Below are positions 1-8,037 of a DNA stretch of 64,000 bases, piece after piece. A program made the position numbers and the translations under genes. The stretch covers positions 29,217 through 93,216 of the forward strand of contig JAJPJL010000063.1 of the NCBI GenBank assembly GCA_021324255.1, read 5' to 3'. The stretch is from Bacillota bacterium. Lineage in GTDB: Bacteria; Sysuimicrobiota; Sysuimicrobiia; Sysuimicrobiales; Segetimicrobiaceae. Each line of letters begins with the position of its first letter. Position 1 is the first letter of the stretch. The notes below the pieces were generated by a model that did no database searches, was not told where the DNA came from, and was given only the letters and a program-made list of their open reading frames with translations.

Positions 1-82
1 CCAAAATCTGTCGCCCCGTACAAGCGGTGAGGCCGAGGCACGCGAGCACAATCGCCCCGGCAAGATGCGCACGGGAAGACAT
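1..82 (-). CDS. Lipoprotein, N-terminus only (runs off the left edge)
   Basis: The first 27 codons of a minus-strand gene are visible. It starts with ATG at 82, preceded by GGAG at a good ribosome-binding distance. The peptide begins MSSRAHLAG, continues with a hydrophobic stretch and reaches a lipobox LTAC, so the mature protein should start at Cys21 and be lipid-anchored outside the cell membrane. Only a few residues of the mature part are in the window, so no function can be given. It lies 131 bases downstream of the TlpA-like gene and may be read with it or from its own weak promoter. Confidence 0.7.
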   Translation of the reverse strand, partial: MSSRAHLAGAIVLACLGLTACTGRQIL

Positions 83-157
83 ATCCTACTCCACCCCCGA
101 ACGACAGGAAGAGGATCGCATACGCGGCGACACGGCACAAACTTTCCTGCCCGTGTG

Positions 158-163
158 CTTATA
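158..163 (-). promoter_or_regulatory. Possible -10 element for the lipoprotein gene
   Basis: On the minus strand the hexamer TATAAG lies about 76 bases before the lipoprotein start, in an otherwise GC-rich gap. A short inverted repeat GGGAA-AA-TTCCC lies just upstream (172-183). No good -35 hexamer is present, so this is only a candidate. Confidence 0.3.
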
Positions 164-213
164 CGGCGGCGGGAAAATTCCCTGCGGCGATCCCACGGGG
201 CCCGCTCGCGCCA

Positions 214-816
214 CTATCGCGCCTGGAGCAGTTTGTCGAGGCGCGCGGAGAGCGCATGCGCCGCATCCGGCCCGACAAACCCGCCGATCTGGGCGTCGCG
301 GACGACGCCGTCCGCTCCTACGAACACGGTCGTCGGGAGGCCGATGATGCCGTACAGACGCAGGGGCCGGTCGTCGGGAGCGACGACGAGCGGGTAGTCG
401 ACATGGTAGCGAAGCGCAAAGCCGCGGGCGGCGTTAGGCTCGTCCTGGGCGTCCACGCCGACGAATGTGACGCCGCGCGGGCCATAGATCTTGGAGAGAC
501 GCACGAGGAGCGGGGTCTCGGCCTGGCACGGCCCGCACCACGACGCCCAGAAGTTGATGACGATCGGCCGGCCCCGGAAACTCCGCAGGTCCAGCGTGCC
601 GCCGCCGTCGAGCCGCCGTAACGTCAGGTCGGGCGCGGGCTTGCCGAGGAGTGAGGATGCCGGCGGAGTCCCGGCCGGCCGGGCGGCGCGGCGGACCCAG
701 TCCACGCCGGTCCACACCGCGACAACGAGCAGGCCCGTCGCGGCGCCCACGGCCGCGCTCCACAAGACGGGCGCCCGCCGCATTCGCCGCCGCCACGACG
801 CGAACTCGCTCCTCAC
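214..816 (-). CDS. Membrane-anchored TlpA/ResA-type thiol-disulfide oxidoreductase
   Basis: A 200-residue protein with a single N-terminal membrane segment (about residues 14-39) and then a thioredoxin fold. The redox motif WCGPC is at 93-97 and the cis-proline is in LPTT near 161. Proteins of this type reduce exported thiols, for example apocytochrome c haem-binding cysteines, on the outer face of the membrane. No cytochrome maturation genes are in the window, so the substrate is unknown. The start is a GTG at 816; an ATG at 783 would still keep the anchor. It lies 12 bases after proS and is probably read with it. Confidence 0.85.
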   Translation of the reverse strand: MRSEFASWRRRMRRAPVLWSAAVGAATGLLVVAVWTGVDWVRRAARPAGTPPASSLLGKPAPDLTLRRLDGGGTLDLRSFRGRPIVINFWASWCGPCQAETPLLVRLSKIYGPRGVTFVGVDAQDEPNAARGFALRYHVDYPLVVAPDDRPLRLYGIIGLPTTVFVGADGVVRDAQIGGFVGPDAAHALSARLDKLLQAR

Positions 817-828
817 GGCGGCCCCGTC

Positions 829-2289
829 TCAGTAGGCCCGGGCGTAGTACACGACCTGCGTCCCCGGCGCTCCGCAGGCGAGGCACGCCCCGTCCGCGGC
901 TTCGTCCACAATCACCCGAGGCGACGCGCCGCTGGCCTGGCGCAGTGCCGCCTCGCACGTGGCCGCGCCGCACCAGCGGACACGCACGAAGCCGCGGCGG
1001 CCGGCGATCGCCTCCACCAGCTCCGCCATCGTCGATGCCGGCACGATGTGCTCGTCGAGATAGCGCTTCGCCCGGTGAAACAGCTGGGTGCCGTACGCCT
1101 CCAGCGCCTCGCTCACGGCCGCCTCGATTCGCTCGAGCGCCGCCGTGTCCTTGGCGCCGGCCCGCGGCACGAGCACCGCCTGGCGCCGGGCAAGATCGCG
1201 GGGGCCCAGCTCCACCCGGAGGGGGACGCCGCGCATCTCCCAGTCGTTGAACTTGTACCCGGGCGTGACCTCGGTCCGGTCGTCGAGCCGCGCGCGCACG
1301 CCGGCGGCCGCAAGCCGCCGGGCCAGGGCGCGCGCCTCCTCGAGCACCGCGTCACGTTCCTTACCGCTCAGGATCGGGACGATGACCACCTGGAACGGAG
1401 CGACCCGCGGCGGGAGCGCCAGCCCCCGATCGTCCCCGTGCACCATGATCAGGCCGCCGAGCAGGCGCCAGCTGACGCCCCACGACGTCGTGTACGCGTA
1501 CTTCTCCGCGTTGTCGCTGTCGAGAAACTTGATGCCGAAGGCGCGCGCGAAGTTTTGCCCCAGGTTGTGCGAGGTGCCCGACTGCAGCGCCTGGCCGTCG
1601 GGCATCAAGGCCTCGATGGTGTAGGAGTGCGCCGCGCCGGGGAACTTCTCGCTCTCCGGCTTTCGCCCGGCCAGCACCGGGATCGCCAGGTCGCGCTCCG
1701 CGAAGTCGCGGTACACGTCGAGCATCTGGCGCGCTTCCGCCTCAGCTTCCTCCTCGGTCCGATGCGCCGTATGCCCCTCCTGCCAGAGGAACTCCATCGT
1801 CCGGAGGAACGGGCGCGTGGCTTTTTCCCAACGGACGACGTTGTTCCACAGGTTGATCAGCACCGGCAGGTCGCGGTACGACCGGATCCAGCGCGCGTAC
1901 ATATGGCCCACGATCGTCTCCGACGTAGGCCGCACGCCGAGCGGTTCGGTCAGCTCGGCGCCGCCGCCGCGCGTGACCCACGCGATCTCCGGCGCGAAGC
2001 CCTCCACGTGCTCCGCCTCGCGCGCGAAGAACCCCTGCGGGATAAAGAGAGGAAAGTAGGCGTTCGTGTGCCCGGTCGCCTTGAAGCGGCGGTCGAGCCC
2101 CTGCTGCATCAGCTCCCAGATCGTGTAGCCGTACGGCCGCACGACGATGCACCCTCGGACCGGCGCGTAATCCGCGAGCTCGGCCTTGAGGACGACCGCG
2201 GTGTACCAGTCCGAGAACTCGGCGTCCTTCGGCGGAATCTCCTTGACAAACCCCCCGTCCGCCGACGGTCGGCCGGCCGGCCGCGACAT
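829..2289 (-). CDS. proS: Prolyl-tRNA synthetase, type 3 (ProS)
   Basis: Class II aminoacyl-tRNA synthetase that charges tRNA-Pro in the cytosol. At 486 residues it matches the short archaeal/eukaryal-like type 3 form, which lacks the editing insertion of the long bacterial form. Landmarks are the N-terminal DFSxWY-like DAEFSDWYTAVV, TSET and the RTMEFLWQEGHTAH segment of the catalytic core. The anticodon-binding domain is followed by a C-terminal domain with cysteine pairs and the terminal YYARAY typical of the type. I chose ATG at 2289 because AGGAGG lies directly upstream; the open frame continues upstream without a sensible protein. A strong hairpin lies in its leader. Confidence 0.95.
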   Translation of the reverse strand: MSRPAGRPSADGGFVKEIPPKDAEFSDWYTAVVLKAELADYAPVRGCIVVRPYGYTIWELMQQGLDRRFKATGHTNAYFPLFIPQGFFAREAEHVEGFAPEIAWVTRGGGAELTEPLGVRPTSETIVGHMYARWIRSYRDLPVLINLWNNVVRWEKATRPFLRTMEFLWQEGHTAHRTEEEAEAEARQMLDVYRDFAERDLAIPVLAGRKPESEKFPGAAHSYTIEALMPDGQALQSGTSHNLGQNFARAFGIKFLDSDNAEKYAYTTSWGVSWRLLGGLIMVHGDDRGLALPPRVAPFQVVIVPILSGKERDAVLEEARALARRLAAAGVRARLDDRTEVTPGYKFNDWEMRGVPLRVELGPRDLARRQAVLVPRAGAKDTAALERIEAAVSEALEAYGTQLFHRAKRYLDEHIVPASTMAELVEAIAGRRGFVRVRWCGAATCEAALRQASGASPRVIVDEAADGACLACGAPGTQVVYYARAY

Positions 2290-2353
2290 CCGCACCTCCT
2301 GACCCGGCGTCCCCGCGGAGCGTGACCCCCGGCCCCCGGAGCGCCACAATAGC

Positions 2354-2387
2354 GGAGCCTCCGCGTCCCGGGGGGACGGGAGGCTCC
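2354..2387 (-). promoter_or_regulatory. Strong hairpin in the proS leader
   Basis: A 9-bp inverted repeat GGAGCCTCC/GGAGGCTCC encloses a second perfect 6-bp stem CGTCCC/GGGACG with a 3-base loop and one bulged base. It lies 65-98 bases before the proS start and 73 bases after the rhodanese stop. No T-run follows on either strand. It may be a rhodanese transcript end or a proS leader element; a full T-box consensus was not found. Confidence 0.5.
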
Positions 2388-2459
2388 CTTCGTTTGTAGC
2401 ACGCGCGTGGGGAGGCGTCAAACAATCCGCGCCGCTGCGCGCGGGGACGGCCCGCGCGA

Positions 2460-3308
2460 TCAGGGCCGCTCGATCGGCGCTCCCACCAAGCTCCCCCACT
2501 CGGTCCACGAGCCGTCGTAGTTGCGCACCGTGGGATATCCGAGCAGCTTCGCCAGGGTGAACCACGTGAGCGACGACCGTTCACCGATGCGGCAGTACGC
2601 GATGACTTCCTTGTCGGGCGTGATCCCGCGGGACTCGTACAGCTGGCGCAGCTCCTCGGGCGACTTGAAGGTGCCGTCCTCGCGCACGTTGAGCCCCCAC
2701 GGGATGTTCCGGGCGCCGGGGATGTGGCCGCCGCGCTGCGCGCCCTCCTGCGGATACGCCGGCATCGCAATGAGCTCGCCCGTGAACTCCTGCGGGCTTC
2801 GTACGTCGACGAGGACCGTCGCGGCGTTGCGTACCCGCGCCATCACGTGGTCCCGAAGCGCGCGGATGCCGGCATCGGGATTTTTGGCCCGGAACGTGGC
2901 GCGTGGATGGGACGGCACCTCGGCCGTCATGGGACGGCCCTCCGCGATCCACTTCGCCCGGCCGCCGTTGAGGATGCGCGCATGGTCCACGCCGTAGAGC
3001 GAGAGCAGCCAGTACGTGTAGGTCGCAAACCAGTTGTTCTTGTCGCCGTAGAGGATGATCGTGGACTCGTTGCCGATGCCGTGCGCGCCAAGCAGCGCCT
3101 CCAGCTGTTCCTTGGTGATCCAATCGCGCGTCACCGTGTCCTGGAGCTGCGTCTTCCAGTCGAAGTGGACGGCGCCGGGAATGTGTCCCTGACCGTACAG
3201 GCTCGTGTCCTCGGAGACCTCCACGATGCGGATCTGGGCGTCTCGCAGGTGATCATTCAGCCACGCGGTTTCGACGAGCACCTCCGGGTGCGCGTAAGAA
3301 GCGGGCAT
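2460..3308 (-). CDS. Tandem-rhodanese thiosulfate/3-mercaptopyruvate sulfurtransferase
   Basis: A 282-residue protein made of two rhodanese domains. The N-terminal one is structural; the C-terminal one carries the active-site loop CRIGERSS, with the persulfide-forming cysteine near residue 240. The CRIGERS loop is the form usual in actinobacterial thiosulfate sulfurtransferases, whereas E. coli SseA-type mercaptopyruvate enzymes have CGSGVT, so thiosulfate is the more likely donor. The ATG at 3308 is preceded by a GGGAGGGAGG ribosome site, and a TATCAT -10-like hexamer lies at 3329-3334 (minus strand). Confidence 0.9.
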   Translation of the reverse strand: MPASYAHPEVLVETAWLNDHLRDAQIRIVEVSEDTSLYGQGHIPGAVHFDWKTQLQDTVTRDWITKEQLEALLGAHGIGNESTIILYGDKNNWFATYTYWLLSLYGVDHARILNGGRAKWIAEGRPMTAEVPSHPRATFRAKNPDAGIRALRDHVMARVRNAATVLVDVRSPQEFTGELIAMPAYPQEGAQRGGHIPGARNIPWGLNVREDGTFKSPEELRQLYESRGITPDKEVIAYCRIGERSSLTWFTLAKLLGYPTVRNYDGSWTEWGSLVGAPIERP

Positions 3309-3578
3309 GAGTGCTCCCTCCCTCCCACATGATATCGGTGCGCCGCGGCGGCGCGAAGTGCGACACTCGGGGGGCGGAGACCAAGCCGTAACGGGGGCGT
3401 TGGGGGACGGCGCGAACAGAGGACCGCTGCCCGCCGGGGGCTAGCCTGGCCTCCGCTCAGGACAGATACATTGCCTCGGAACGTAGGGCCTGCGCACGCG
3501 CCGTTGCATCGCCGCTCGATCCATCTCTTAGCACCGCCGCCGCGGCGTGTCAAGCACTCCGCGCCGCGGCGGAGACGC

Positions 3579-4607
3579 TCAGGCGGGCGGTTTGTCGCCG
3601 AGGATGTCGGCCTGGAACGGGAGCACGCCGGGCACGAGCCACCGGGTCCACATCTGGTCGACCTTGGCCTGGAAGTAGTCGATGTCGTCGTCCGTAAAGT
3701 GCGCGAACCGCCCCTGCTTCAACAGGTAGTCGCGCACCGGCAACCGCTTCTGCCGCCCTTCCGCGATCTGCTTCGACTTGCCGTACAGCGCGAGGCGGTG
3801 GTCCAGGACCTCGAACAGGGGGAAGATCCCGGTCAGCACCGCGAGCTCGCCGAGTTCGTGGGACATCATCGGATCGCAGTCCCAGCCTTTCGGGCACGGA
3901 TCGAACGAATGGATGAACGTCGGCCCGCCGATGCTGAGCGCCCGGCGGATCCGGTTCATGAAGTCCACGGCGTAGCTCGCGCAGACGGTGCCCACGTACC
4001 GGCACTCGGAATGGCCGGCCGCGAGCATCGCGGCCACGTTCTTCTTCCAGCGCCGGTGCAGGATGCGCTTCGCCTTGCCGGCGGGGCTGAACGACGTGTA
4101 GGCGCCGTAGGGCGTGCTGCCCGACGACTGGATGTCCGTGTTGGCGTACGACTCGTTGTCGTACAGCAGGATGAGGTGATTGTACTCCGTGTGCTGCAGC
4201 GCCGCGGAGATCGCCGACAGGCCCATGTCCACGCCGCCGCCGTCGCCGCAGAACGAGATGACGTTGATCGGCTCGCGCTTGATCTTGCCTTTGCGCATCA
4301 GCGCCTTGTACCCCGCCGCGGTGCCGACCGCCGCCGAGCCCGCGGACCCGAGCTGGGTGTGCATCCACGGCACGACCCACGGCGTGCTGTAATAGGTCGT
4401 GTTCGCCACGTACATGCAGCCGGTGCTGCCGAGGACGACGGTGCGCGGTCCCGCGGCTTTGACCATCAGCTTCATGACGAGCGCGGACTCGCACCCCTGG
4501 CACGTGCGGTGGCCCGACGTGTAATACTCCTCGAGGGGCACCCGCTTGACGCCCTTGAAAGGTTCCAGCACCGGCAGCGGCGCGGCCGTCATCTCAGAGC
4601 TGTCCAT
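3579..4607 (-). CDS. porB: 2-oxoacid (pyruvate):ferredoxin oxidoreductase, beta subunit
   Basis: Thiamine-pyrophosphate-binding subunit of the enzyme that turns pyruvate (or another 2-oxoacid) and CoA into acyl-CoA, CO2 and reduced ferredoxin. The TPP motif is visible as FCGDGGGVDMGLSAI followed by YDNESYANT, and an early GCESAL and CMYVANTTYYSTPW segment carries Fe-S and TPP contacts typical of PorB. The length, 342 residues, is normal. It is the last gene of gntR-porGD-porA-porB, 61 bases after porA, with GGGAGGG before its ATG. The true 2-oxoacid (pyruvate, 2-ketoisovalerate or 2-oxoglutarate) cannot be decided from sequence alone. Confidence 0.9.
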   Translation of the reverse strand: MDSSEMTAAPLPVLEPFKGVKRVPLEEYYTSGHRTCQGCESALVMKLMVKAAGPRTVVLGSTGCMYVANTTYYSTPWVVPWMHTQLGSAGSAAVGTAAGYKALMRKGKIKREPINVISFCGDGGGVDMGLSAISAALQHTEYNHLILLYDNESYANTDIQSSGSTPYGAYTSFSPAGKAKRILHRRWKKNVAAMLAAGHSECRYVGTVCASYAVDFMNRIRRALSIGGPTFIHSFDPCPKGWDCDPMMSHELGELAVLTGIFPLFEVLDHRLALYGKSKQIAEGRQKRLPVRDYLLKQGRFAHFTDDDIDYFQAKVDQMWTRWLVPGVLPFQADILGDKPPA

Positions 4608-4668
4608 GGCGTTCCCTCCCGCGGTGACGCGTGCCGGCGGCCCAGCGCACCGCGCCGCCGGCGGCCCG

Positions 4669-5898
4669 TCACGATCTCACGCCGATCCAGAGCGTGTCGC
4701 GCGGCGCGGCGCCGCTCTCGGCGGCCCGGCGCGTCAGCTCAAACATCTCCCGGACGTTGGGGATCGTCACCTCCCGGCCGCCCAGCCCGCTGATGAAGCT
4801 TGCGACGGGGGGCCGGCGGTCCTGCGCATACAGCGTGGCGCGGATCTCGTTGGCCAGCACCCCGCTGTGGAACGGCGATCCCATCGAGAAGTCGCGGTCC
4901 ACGACGCCGATCGCCGCAAACCGCGAGAGCAGCGCCCCGAGCCCCTCGTAGTCGAACGGGCGGAACCACCGTACCCGCACGAACCCGACCTTCTGTCCCT
5001 CCGCGCGCAGCTTGCGCACCACGACGCGGACGGGCATGGAGAGCGTCCCCATACCCACGAGCACGATCTCCGCGTCGTCCGTGTAGTACTCCTCGAAGAA
5101 CGGACTGCCGTCGCCCCGGCCGAAGATCGCCCGAAAGTCGCGCCACGCCTCCTCGATGACGCCGGGCGCCTGGCGCATCGCCTCGTCCGTCTGACGCCGG
5201 ATCTCCATCAGCCAGTCCTCGTTCACCTGAGGCGCAATCGTGATGGGGTTGTCGGGGTGCAGCACCAGCTTGCCGCGATCGTACGGGGGGAGAAACCGGT
5301 CCACCCAGGCGCGCGGCGGCACCCGGACGAGCGACTGCGAGTGCGTCAGGAACGCGCCGTCCGTGCTGATCGCCACCGGCAGGTAGACGCGCCGGTCCTC
5401 GGCGACGCGATACGCCAGGAGCGTCGTGTCCAGCGCTTCTTGCGCGGTATCGACCCAGACGTGGAGCCAGCCCAGATCGCGCGCCGCCAGCGCATCGTTG
5501 TGCTCCGTGCCAAACGCGCCCGGGTCGTCGAGCGCGCGGTTGCCGACCATCGCGACGAGCGGCAGCCGCAGCGCCGGCGTGACGGCGATCGCCTCGAAGG
5601 CGTAGCACCAGCCGACCCCGCTGCTGCCGCAGAGCGCGCGCGCCCCCACGGCCGACGCGTGCTTGGCGATCTCGAACTGGCTGTGCTCGCTCTCCGCGAC
5701 GATGTACTCCGCGTCCTGCTCACCGTCCGCGATCTGCTTTGCCACGTACTGCATCAACGTATCGTAAGGGCGGATCGGGTAGGCCGTGAGCACGTCGACA
5801 TCCACGAGCTTGGTGGCGACCGCCACCGCCTCGCTGCCGCTGATCAGGGCTTCCTGCTCCACCTCCGCCGCCTGGACGGCGGCCGCGTCCGCGTCCAC
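4669..5898 (-). CDS. porA: 2-oxoacid (pyruvate):ferredoxin oxidoreductase, alpha subunit
   Basis: A 409-residue pyrimidine-binding/transketolase-central-domain subunit. The N-terminal half shows the PorA pattern AYPIRPYDTLMQYV, then AESEHSQFEIAKHASAVGARA and the SSGVGW segment that binds TPP across the dimer. The C-terminal half carries the domain II region with VGMGTLSMPVR. The start is a GTG at 5898 that overlaps the porGD stop by one base (TAGTG), with a GGGGGTGG ribosome site inside the upstream gene. This overlap indicates tight translational coupling of the subunits. Confidence 0.9.
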   Translation of the reverse strand: MDADAAAVQAAEVEQEALISGSEAVAVATKLVDVDVLTAYPIRPYDTLMQYVAKQIADGEQDAEYIVAESEHSQFEIAKHASAVGARALCGSSGVGWCYAFEAIAVTPALRLPLVAMVGNRALDDPGAFGTEHNDALAARDLGWLHVWVDTAQEALDTTLLAYRVAEDRRVYLPVAISTDGAFLTHSQSLVRVPPRAWVDRFLPPYDRGKLVLHPDNPITIAPQVNEDWLMEIRRQTDEAMRQAPGVIEEAWRDFRAIFGRGDGSPFFEEYYTDDAEIVLVGMGTLSMPVRVVVRKLRAEGQKVGFVRVRWFRPFDYEGLGALLSRFAAIGVVDRDFSMGSPFHSGVLANEIRATLYAQDRRPPVASFISGLGGREVTIPNVREMFELTRRAAESGAAPRDTLWIGVRS

Positions 5899-7076
5899 TA
5901 CTCGCCACCCCCTTCGCCGCCGGCGCCGGCCCGGAGCTTCGCGATCTGCTCCTGGTACTGCCCGCGGTATCGAAACCCGTGCGACCGCTCGGATTGGCCG
6001 GCCAGCATCCCGCGCACCCACGCGGCGTAGGCGGCCGGATCCGCCTTGTAGCGTTCCCACTGGCTCCGGTGATCCGTGAACGCCGCCTCGTTGACCATGG
6101 TGATGCAGTCGTCCACGGGGCACACCGCCGCGCAGACCCCGCAGCCGCAGCAGGCGTCCGCGTTGAGGTCGTACGTCTGCTCGGGAGTGACGTCGAAACA
6201 CCCGTCCGGACACTGCAGCCAGCACAACGTGCACTTCACGCACTTCTCGAAGTCGACGACCGGCCGCATCGTGCGGGTGGAAAACTTCTTGAAGTAGGGG
6301 TTGCGCGCCGGCCGGTAGCCGCCCACCTCCCCGCCCACGCGCATCGGCGCTCCGAGCGGCATGCCCTCGACGGTGACGCCTTCGCGCATCGCCGTCCACC
6401 CCGGCAGCGTGAACGTGTAGGGCACCTCGGGGTTGCCTTCGTCCGGGCGCACGACCCGCACCTCGGTCTGCTCGTACGCGCGGCGGGCCGAGGTCACCTT
6501 GAGGTCGTCCTTCCATTCCTCCTTGATCGCCGCGAGCATCGCCTCCAGGCTCACGAGCTCGGGACACACCTTGGCCAGCGTGCCGAGCACGCGGACGTCC
6601 GTGTGGTCGTTCTTGTAGACCCACAGGCCGGAGAAGCTTGGAATGGCCGGGATGACGGCGAGCCGGTACGGGAAGGGCTTGCGATGGCAAAACTCGACGA
6701 TCGCGTCCGCCGGCAGCGTCGACGTGACCACCAGGACGCCGTCCGGCCGGACCTTTTGGTTGATGGGCTGGAGTCCGTACCAGGCCCACGACTCCACGCC
6801 CTTGCACAGCGTGTCGTCGACCGCGATCGTCACATCGGTCTCGGCGGGCTCGTACTGCGCCATGCTGAGCTCGAGCTCATCTTGATCGGGCGCGACGATC
6901 GCGAAGTTCTTCGCCGGCACGCCGTTGCGCTCGGGCGAGTCGCCGTACCGCCCGAACGCGATCCCGACTTTGCCGCCACGGCGTGCGGCGAGCACCACGC
7001 CGCGGCTGATGTTCTTCGCGAGCGTCTTCTGAAAGATCCCGCGATAGACGATCTCCACGGACACCGTGCGTCCCAT
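5898..7076 (-). CDS. porG: Pyruvate:ferredoxin oxidoreductase, fused gamma-delta subunit
   Basis: A 392-residue fusion of the gamma subunit (about 1-190) and the delta ferredoxin subunit. The delta part carries two [4Fe-4S] clusters, with CVKCTLCWLQCP and CCGCGVCAAVCP near residues 280 and 310. These clusters pass electrons from the TPP site to ferredoxin. The ATG at 7076 is preceded by GGAGG eight bases away; a GTG nine bases upstream would overlap that ribosome site and is less likely. It lies 53 bases after the gntR stop, separated by a small GC-rich inverted repeat, and is probably co-transcribed with the regulator. Confidence 0.88.
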   Translation of the reverse strand: MGRTVSVEIVYRGIFQKTLAKNISRGVVLAARRGGKVGIAFGRYGDSPERNGVPAKNFAIVAPDQDELELSMAQYEPAETDVTIAVDDTLCKGVESWAWYGLQPINQKVRPDGVLVVTSTLPADAIVEFCHRKPFPYRLAVIPAIPSFSGLWVYKNDHTDVRVLGTLAKVCPELVSLEAMLAAIKEEWKDDLKVTSARRAYEQTEVRVVRPDEGNPEVPYTFTLPGWTAMREGVTVEGMPLGAPMRVGGEVGGYRPARNPYFKKFSTRTMRPVVDFEKCVKCTLCWLQCPDGCFDVTPEQTYDLNADACCGCGVCAAVCPVDDCITMVNEAAFTDHRSQWERYKADPAAYAAWVRGMLAGQSERSHGFRYRGQYQEQIAKLRAGAGGEGGGE

Positions 7077-7101
7077 CGATGGCACCTCCGTGTGCTCGCG
7101 C

Positions 7102-7124
7102 CCGCGGGACCGCGCGGCCCGCGG
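7102..7124 (-). repeat. Inverted repeat between gntR and porG
   Basis: CCGCGGG at 7102-7108 and CCCGCGG at 7118-7124 form a 7-bp stem with a 9-base loop in the 53-base gap between the regulator and the POR genes. It could tune readthrough or mRNA stability inside the operon. No T-run follows. Confidence 0.35.
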
Positions 7125-7129
7125 ACGCG

Positions 7130-7927
7130 TCAGACCCCGCGCGACTCCCCGGCGGCCGCCGCGCCATCCGACGGCTCGCGCGAGGCCGGCGGCAGGTCGG
7201 CGAACAGCACCGCCTCGATCTCCTCGATGTGTGTCCGCATGCGCTCGGCGGCGGCGTCGGGATCCCGGTCGCGAATCGCGTCGAGAATCCGGCGGTGGCC
7301 CTCGAGCGACTTCTCCGCGCGTCCCGCCCCCTGCAGCGACCGGACGCGGCTCTCGCGCAACAGGTCCATCAGGATGTCGATCGTGCGGAGGACGACCTGG
7401 TTCTTCGCGGCCCGGGCGATCTGGTAATGGAACGCGTTGTCCTCGTCGATGGCGATGTCGCCGGCGCGAACCCGCGCCGCCTGCGCCGCGACGATCTCCT
7501 CCAGCCGCCGGACGTCGGCCGCGGTGGCACGAAACGCCGCCGCGCGCGCCAGCGGCGGCTCGAGCATCTTGCGCATGTCGAAGAGATCCGCCGCGGCGTG
7601 CTTGAACGCGGCGACGGCCTCGGCGAGCGGGGCGACAATGGCGTCGATGGAGACGGCCTTGACAACGGTCCCCTCGCCGTGCCGGGGCTCCACGAGCCCG
7701 CGCACCTCGAGCACGCGAATCGCGTCCCGGACCGACGTACGGCTCACGCCGAAGACCTCGGCCAGCTCACGCTCCGGCGGGAGCCGGTCCCCGGGCCCGA
7801 GACGGCCCTCGGCGATGAGCCGGTGGATCTGCGCGGCGATGTCCGCGTACACTTTCGTCTTGCGAACGGGCTCGAGCGCGTCTCGAACCGCCTGGGCCGG
7901 CAGCGGAGGAAGCGGTACGCTTGACAC
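7130..7927 (-). CDS. GntR-family (FadR subfamily) transcription regulator of the POR operon
   Basis: A 265-residue regulator. Residues about 24-90 form a GntR winged helix (KVYADIAAQIHRLI, then LPPERELAEVFGVSRTSVRD). Residues about 105-240 form an all-helical FCD ligand domain with the histidines that bind metal in this family (FHYQIA, GHRRIL, RTHIEEI). Relatives (PdhR, LldR) sense pyruvate or lactate, which fits its place in front of the POR genes. The GTG start at 7927 has GAGGAG upstream. A consensus-like promoter with a TGGT-N3-ACCA palindrome over the expected transcription start suggests autorepression and control of the whole operon. Confidence 0.88.
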   Translation of the reverse strand: MSSVPLPPLPAQAVRDALEPVRKTKVYADIAAQIHRLIAEGRLGPGDRLPPERELAEVFGVSRTSVRDAIRVLEVRGLVEPRHGEGTVVKAVSIDAIVAPLAEAVAAFKHAAADLFDMRKMLEPPLARAAAFRATAADVRRLEEIVAAQAARVRAGDIAIDEDNAFHYQIARAAKNQVVLRTIDILMDLLRESRVRSLQGAGRAEKSLEGHRRILDAIRDRDPDAAAERMRTHIEEIEAVLFADLPPASREPSDGAAAAGESRGV

Positions 7928-7955
7928 GGCGCGGTTTGCTCCTCAGAGCTGGTTC

Positions 7956-7970
7956 AGTGGTCCAACCACT
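7956..7970. promoter_or_regulatory. FadR/PdhR-type GntR operator
   Basis: A perfect palindrome AGTGGT-CCA-ACCACT lies 3 bases downstream of the gntR -10 hexamer and covers the expected transcription start. It contains TGGT-N3-ACCA, the core of the PdhR/FadR-subfamily site. Binding here would block transcription of gntR and the POR genes behind it. Confidence 0.75.
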
Positions 7971-7973
7971 TAG

Positions 7974-8003
7974 AGTATAAACAACTCTCCCGGGGCTCGT
8001 CAA
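7974..8003 (-). promoter_or_regulatory. Promoter of the gntR-por operon
   Basis: On the minus strand TTGACG (7998-8003) and TATACT (7974-7979) are separated by 18 bases, a good match to a housekeeping sigma promoter in an AT-richer patch of a GC-rich genome. Confidence 0.75.
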
Positions 8004-8037
8004 CGAGCCGCACGTCCTCGAACGTCCTCGAAGCATC

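Noticed and set aside
2290-2459. Canonical T-box riboswitch before proS
   Set aside because: No AGGGTGGNACCGCG-like antiterminator core, no T-run and too little room; only a hairpin is claimed.
829-2565. Longer ProS starting at 2565
   Set aside because: The extra 92 residues span the leader hairpin and have no family match, while AGGAGG stands directly before ATG 2289.
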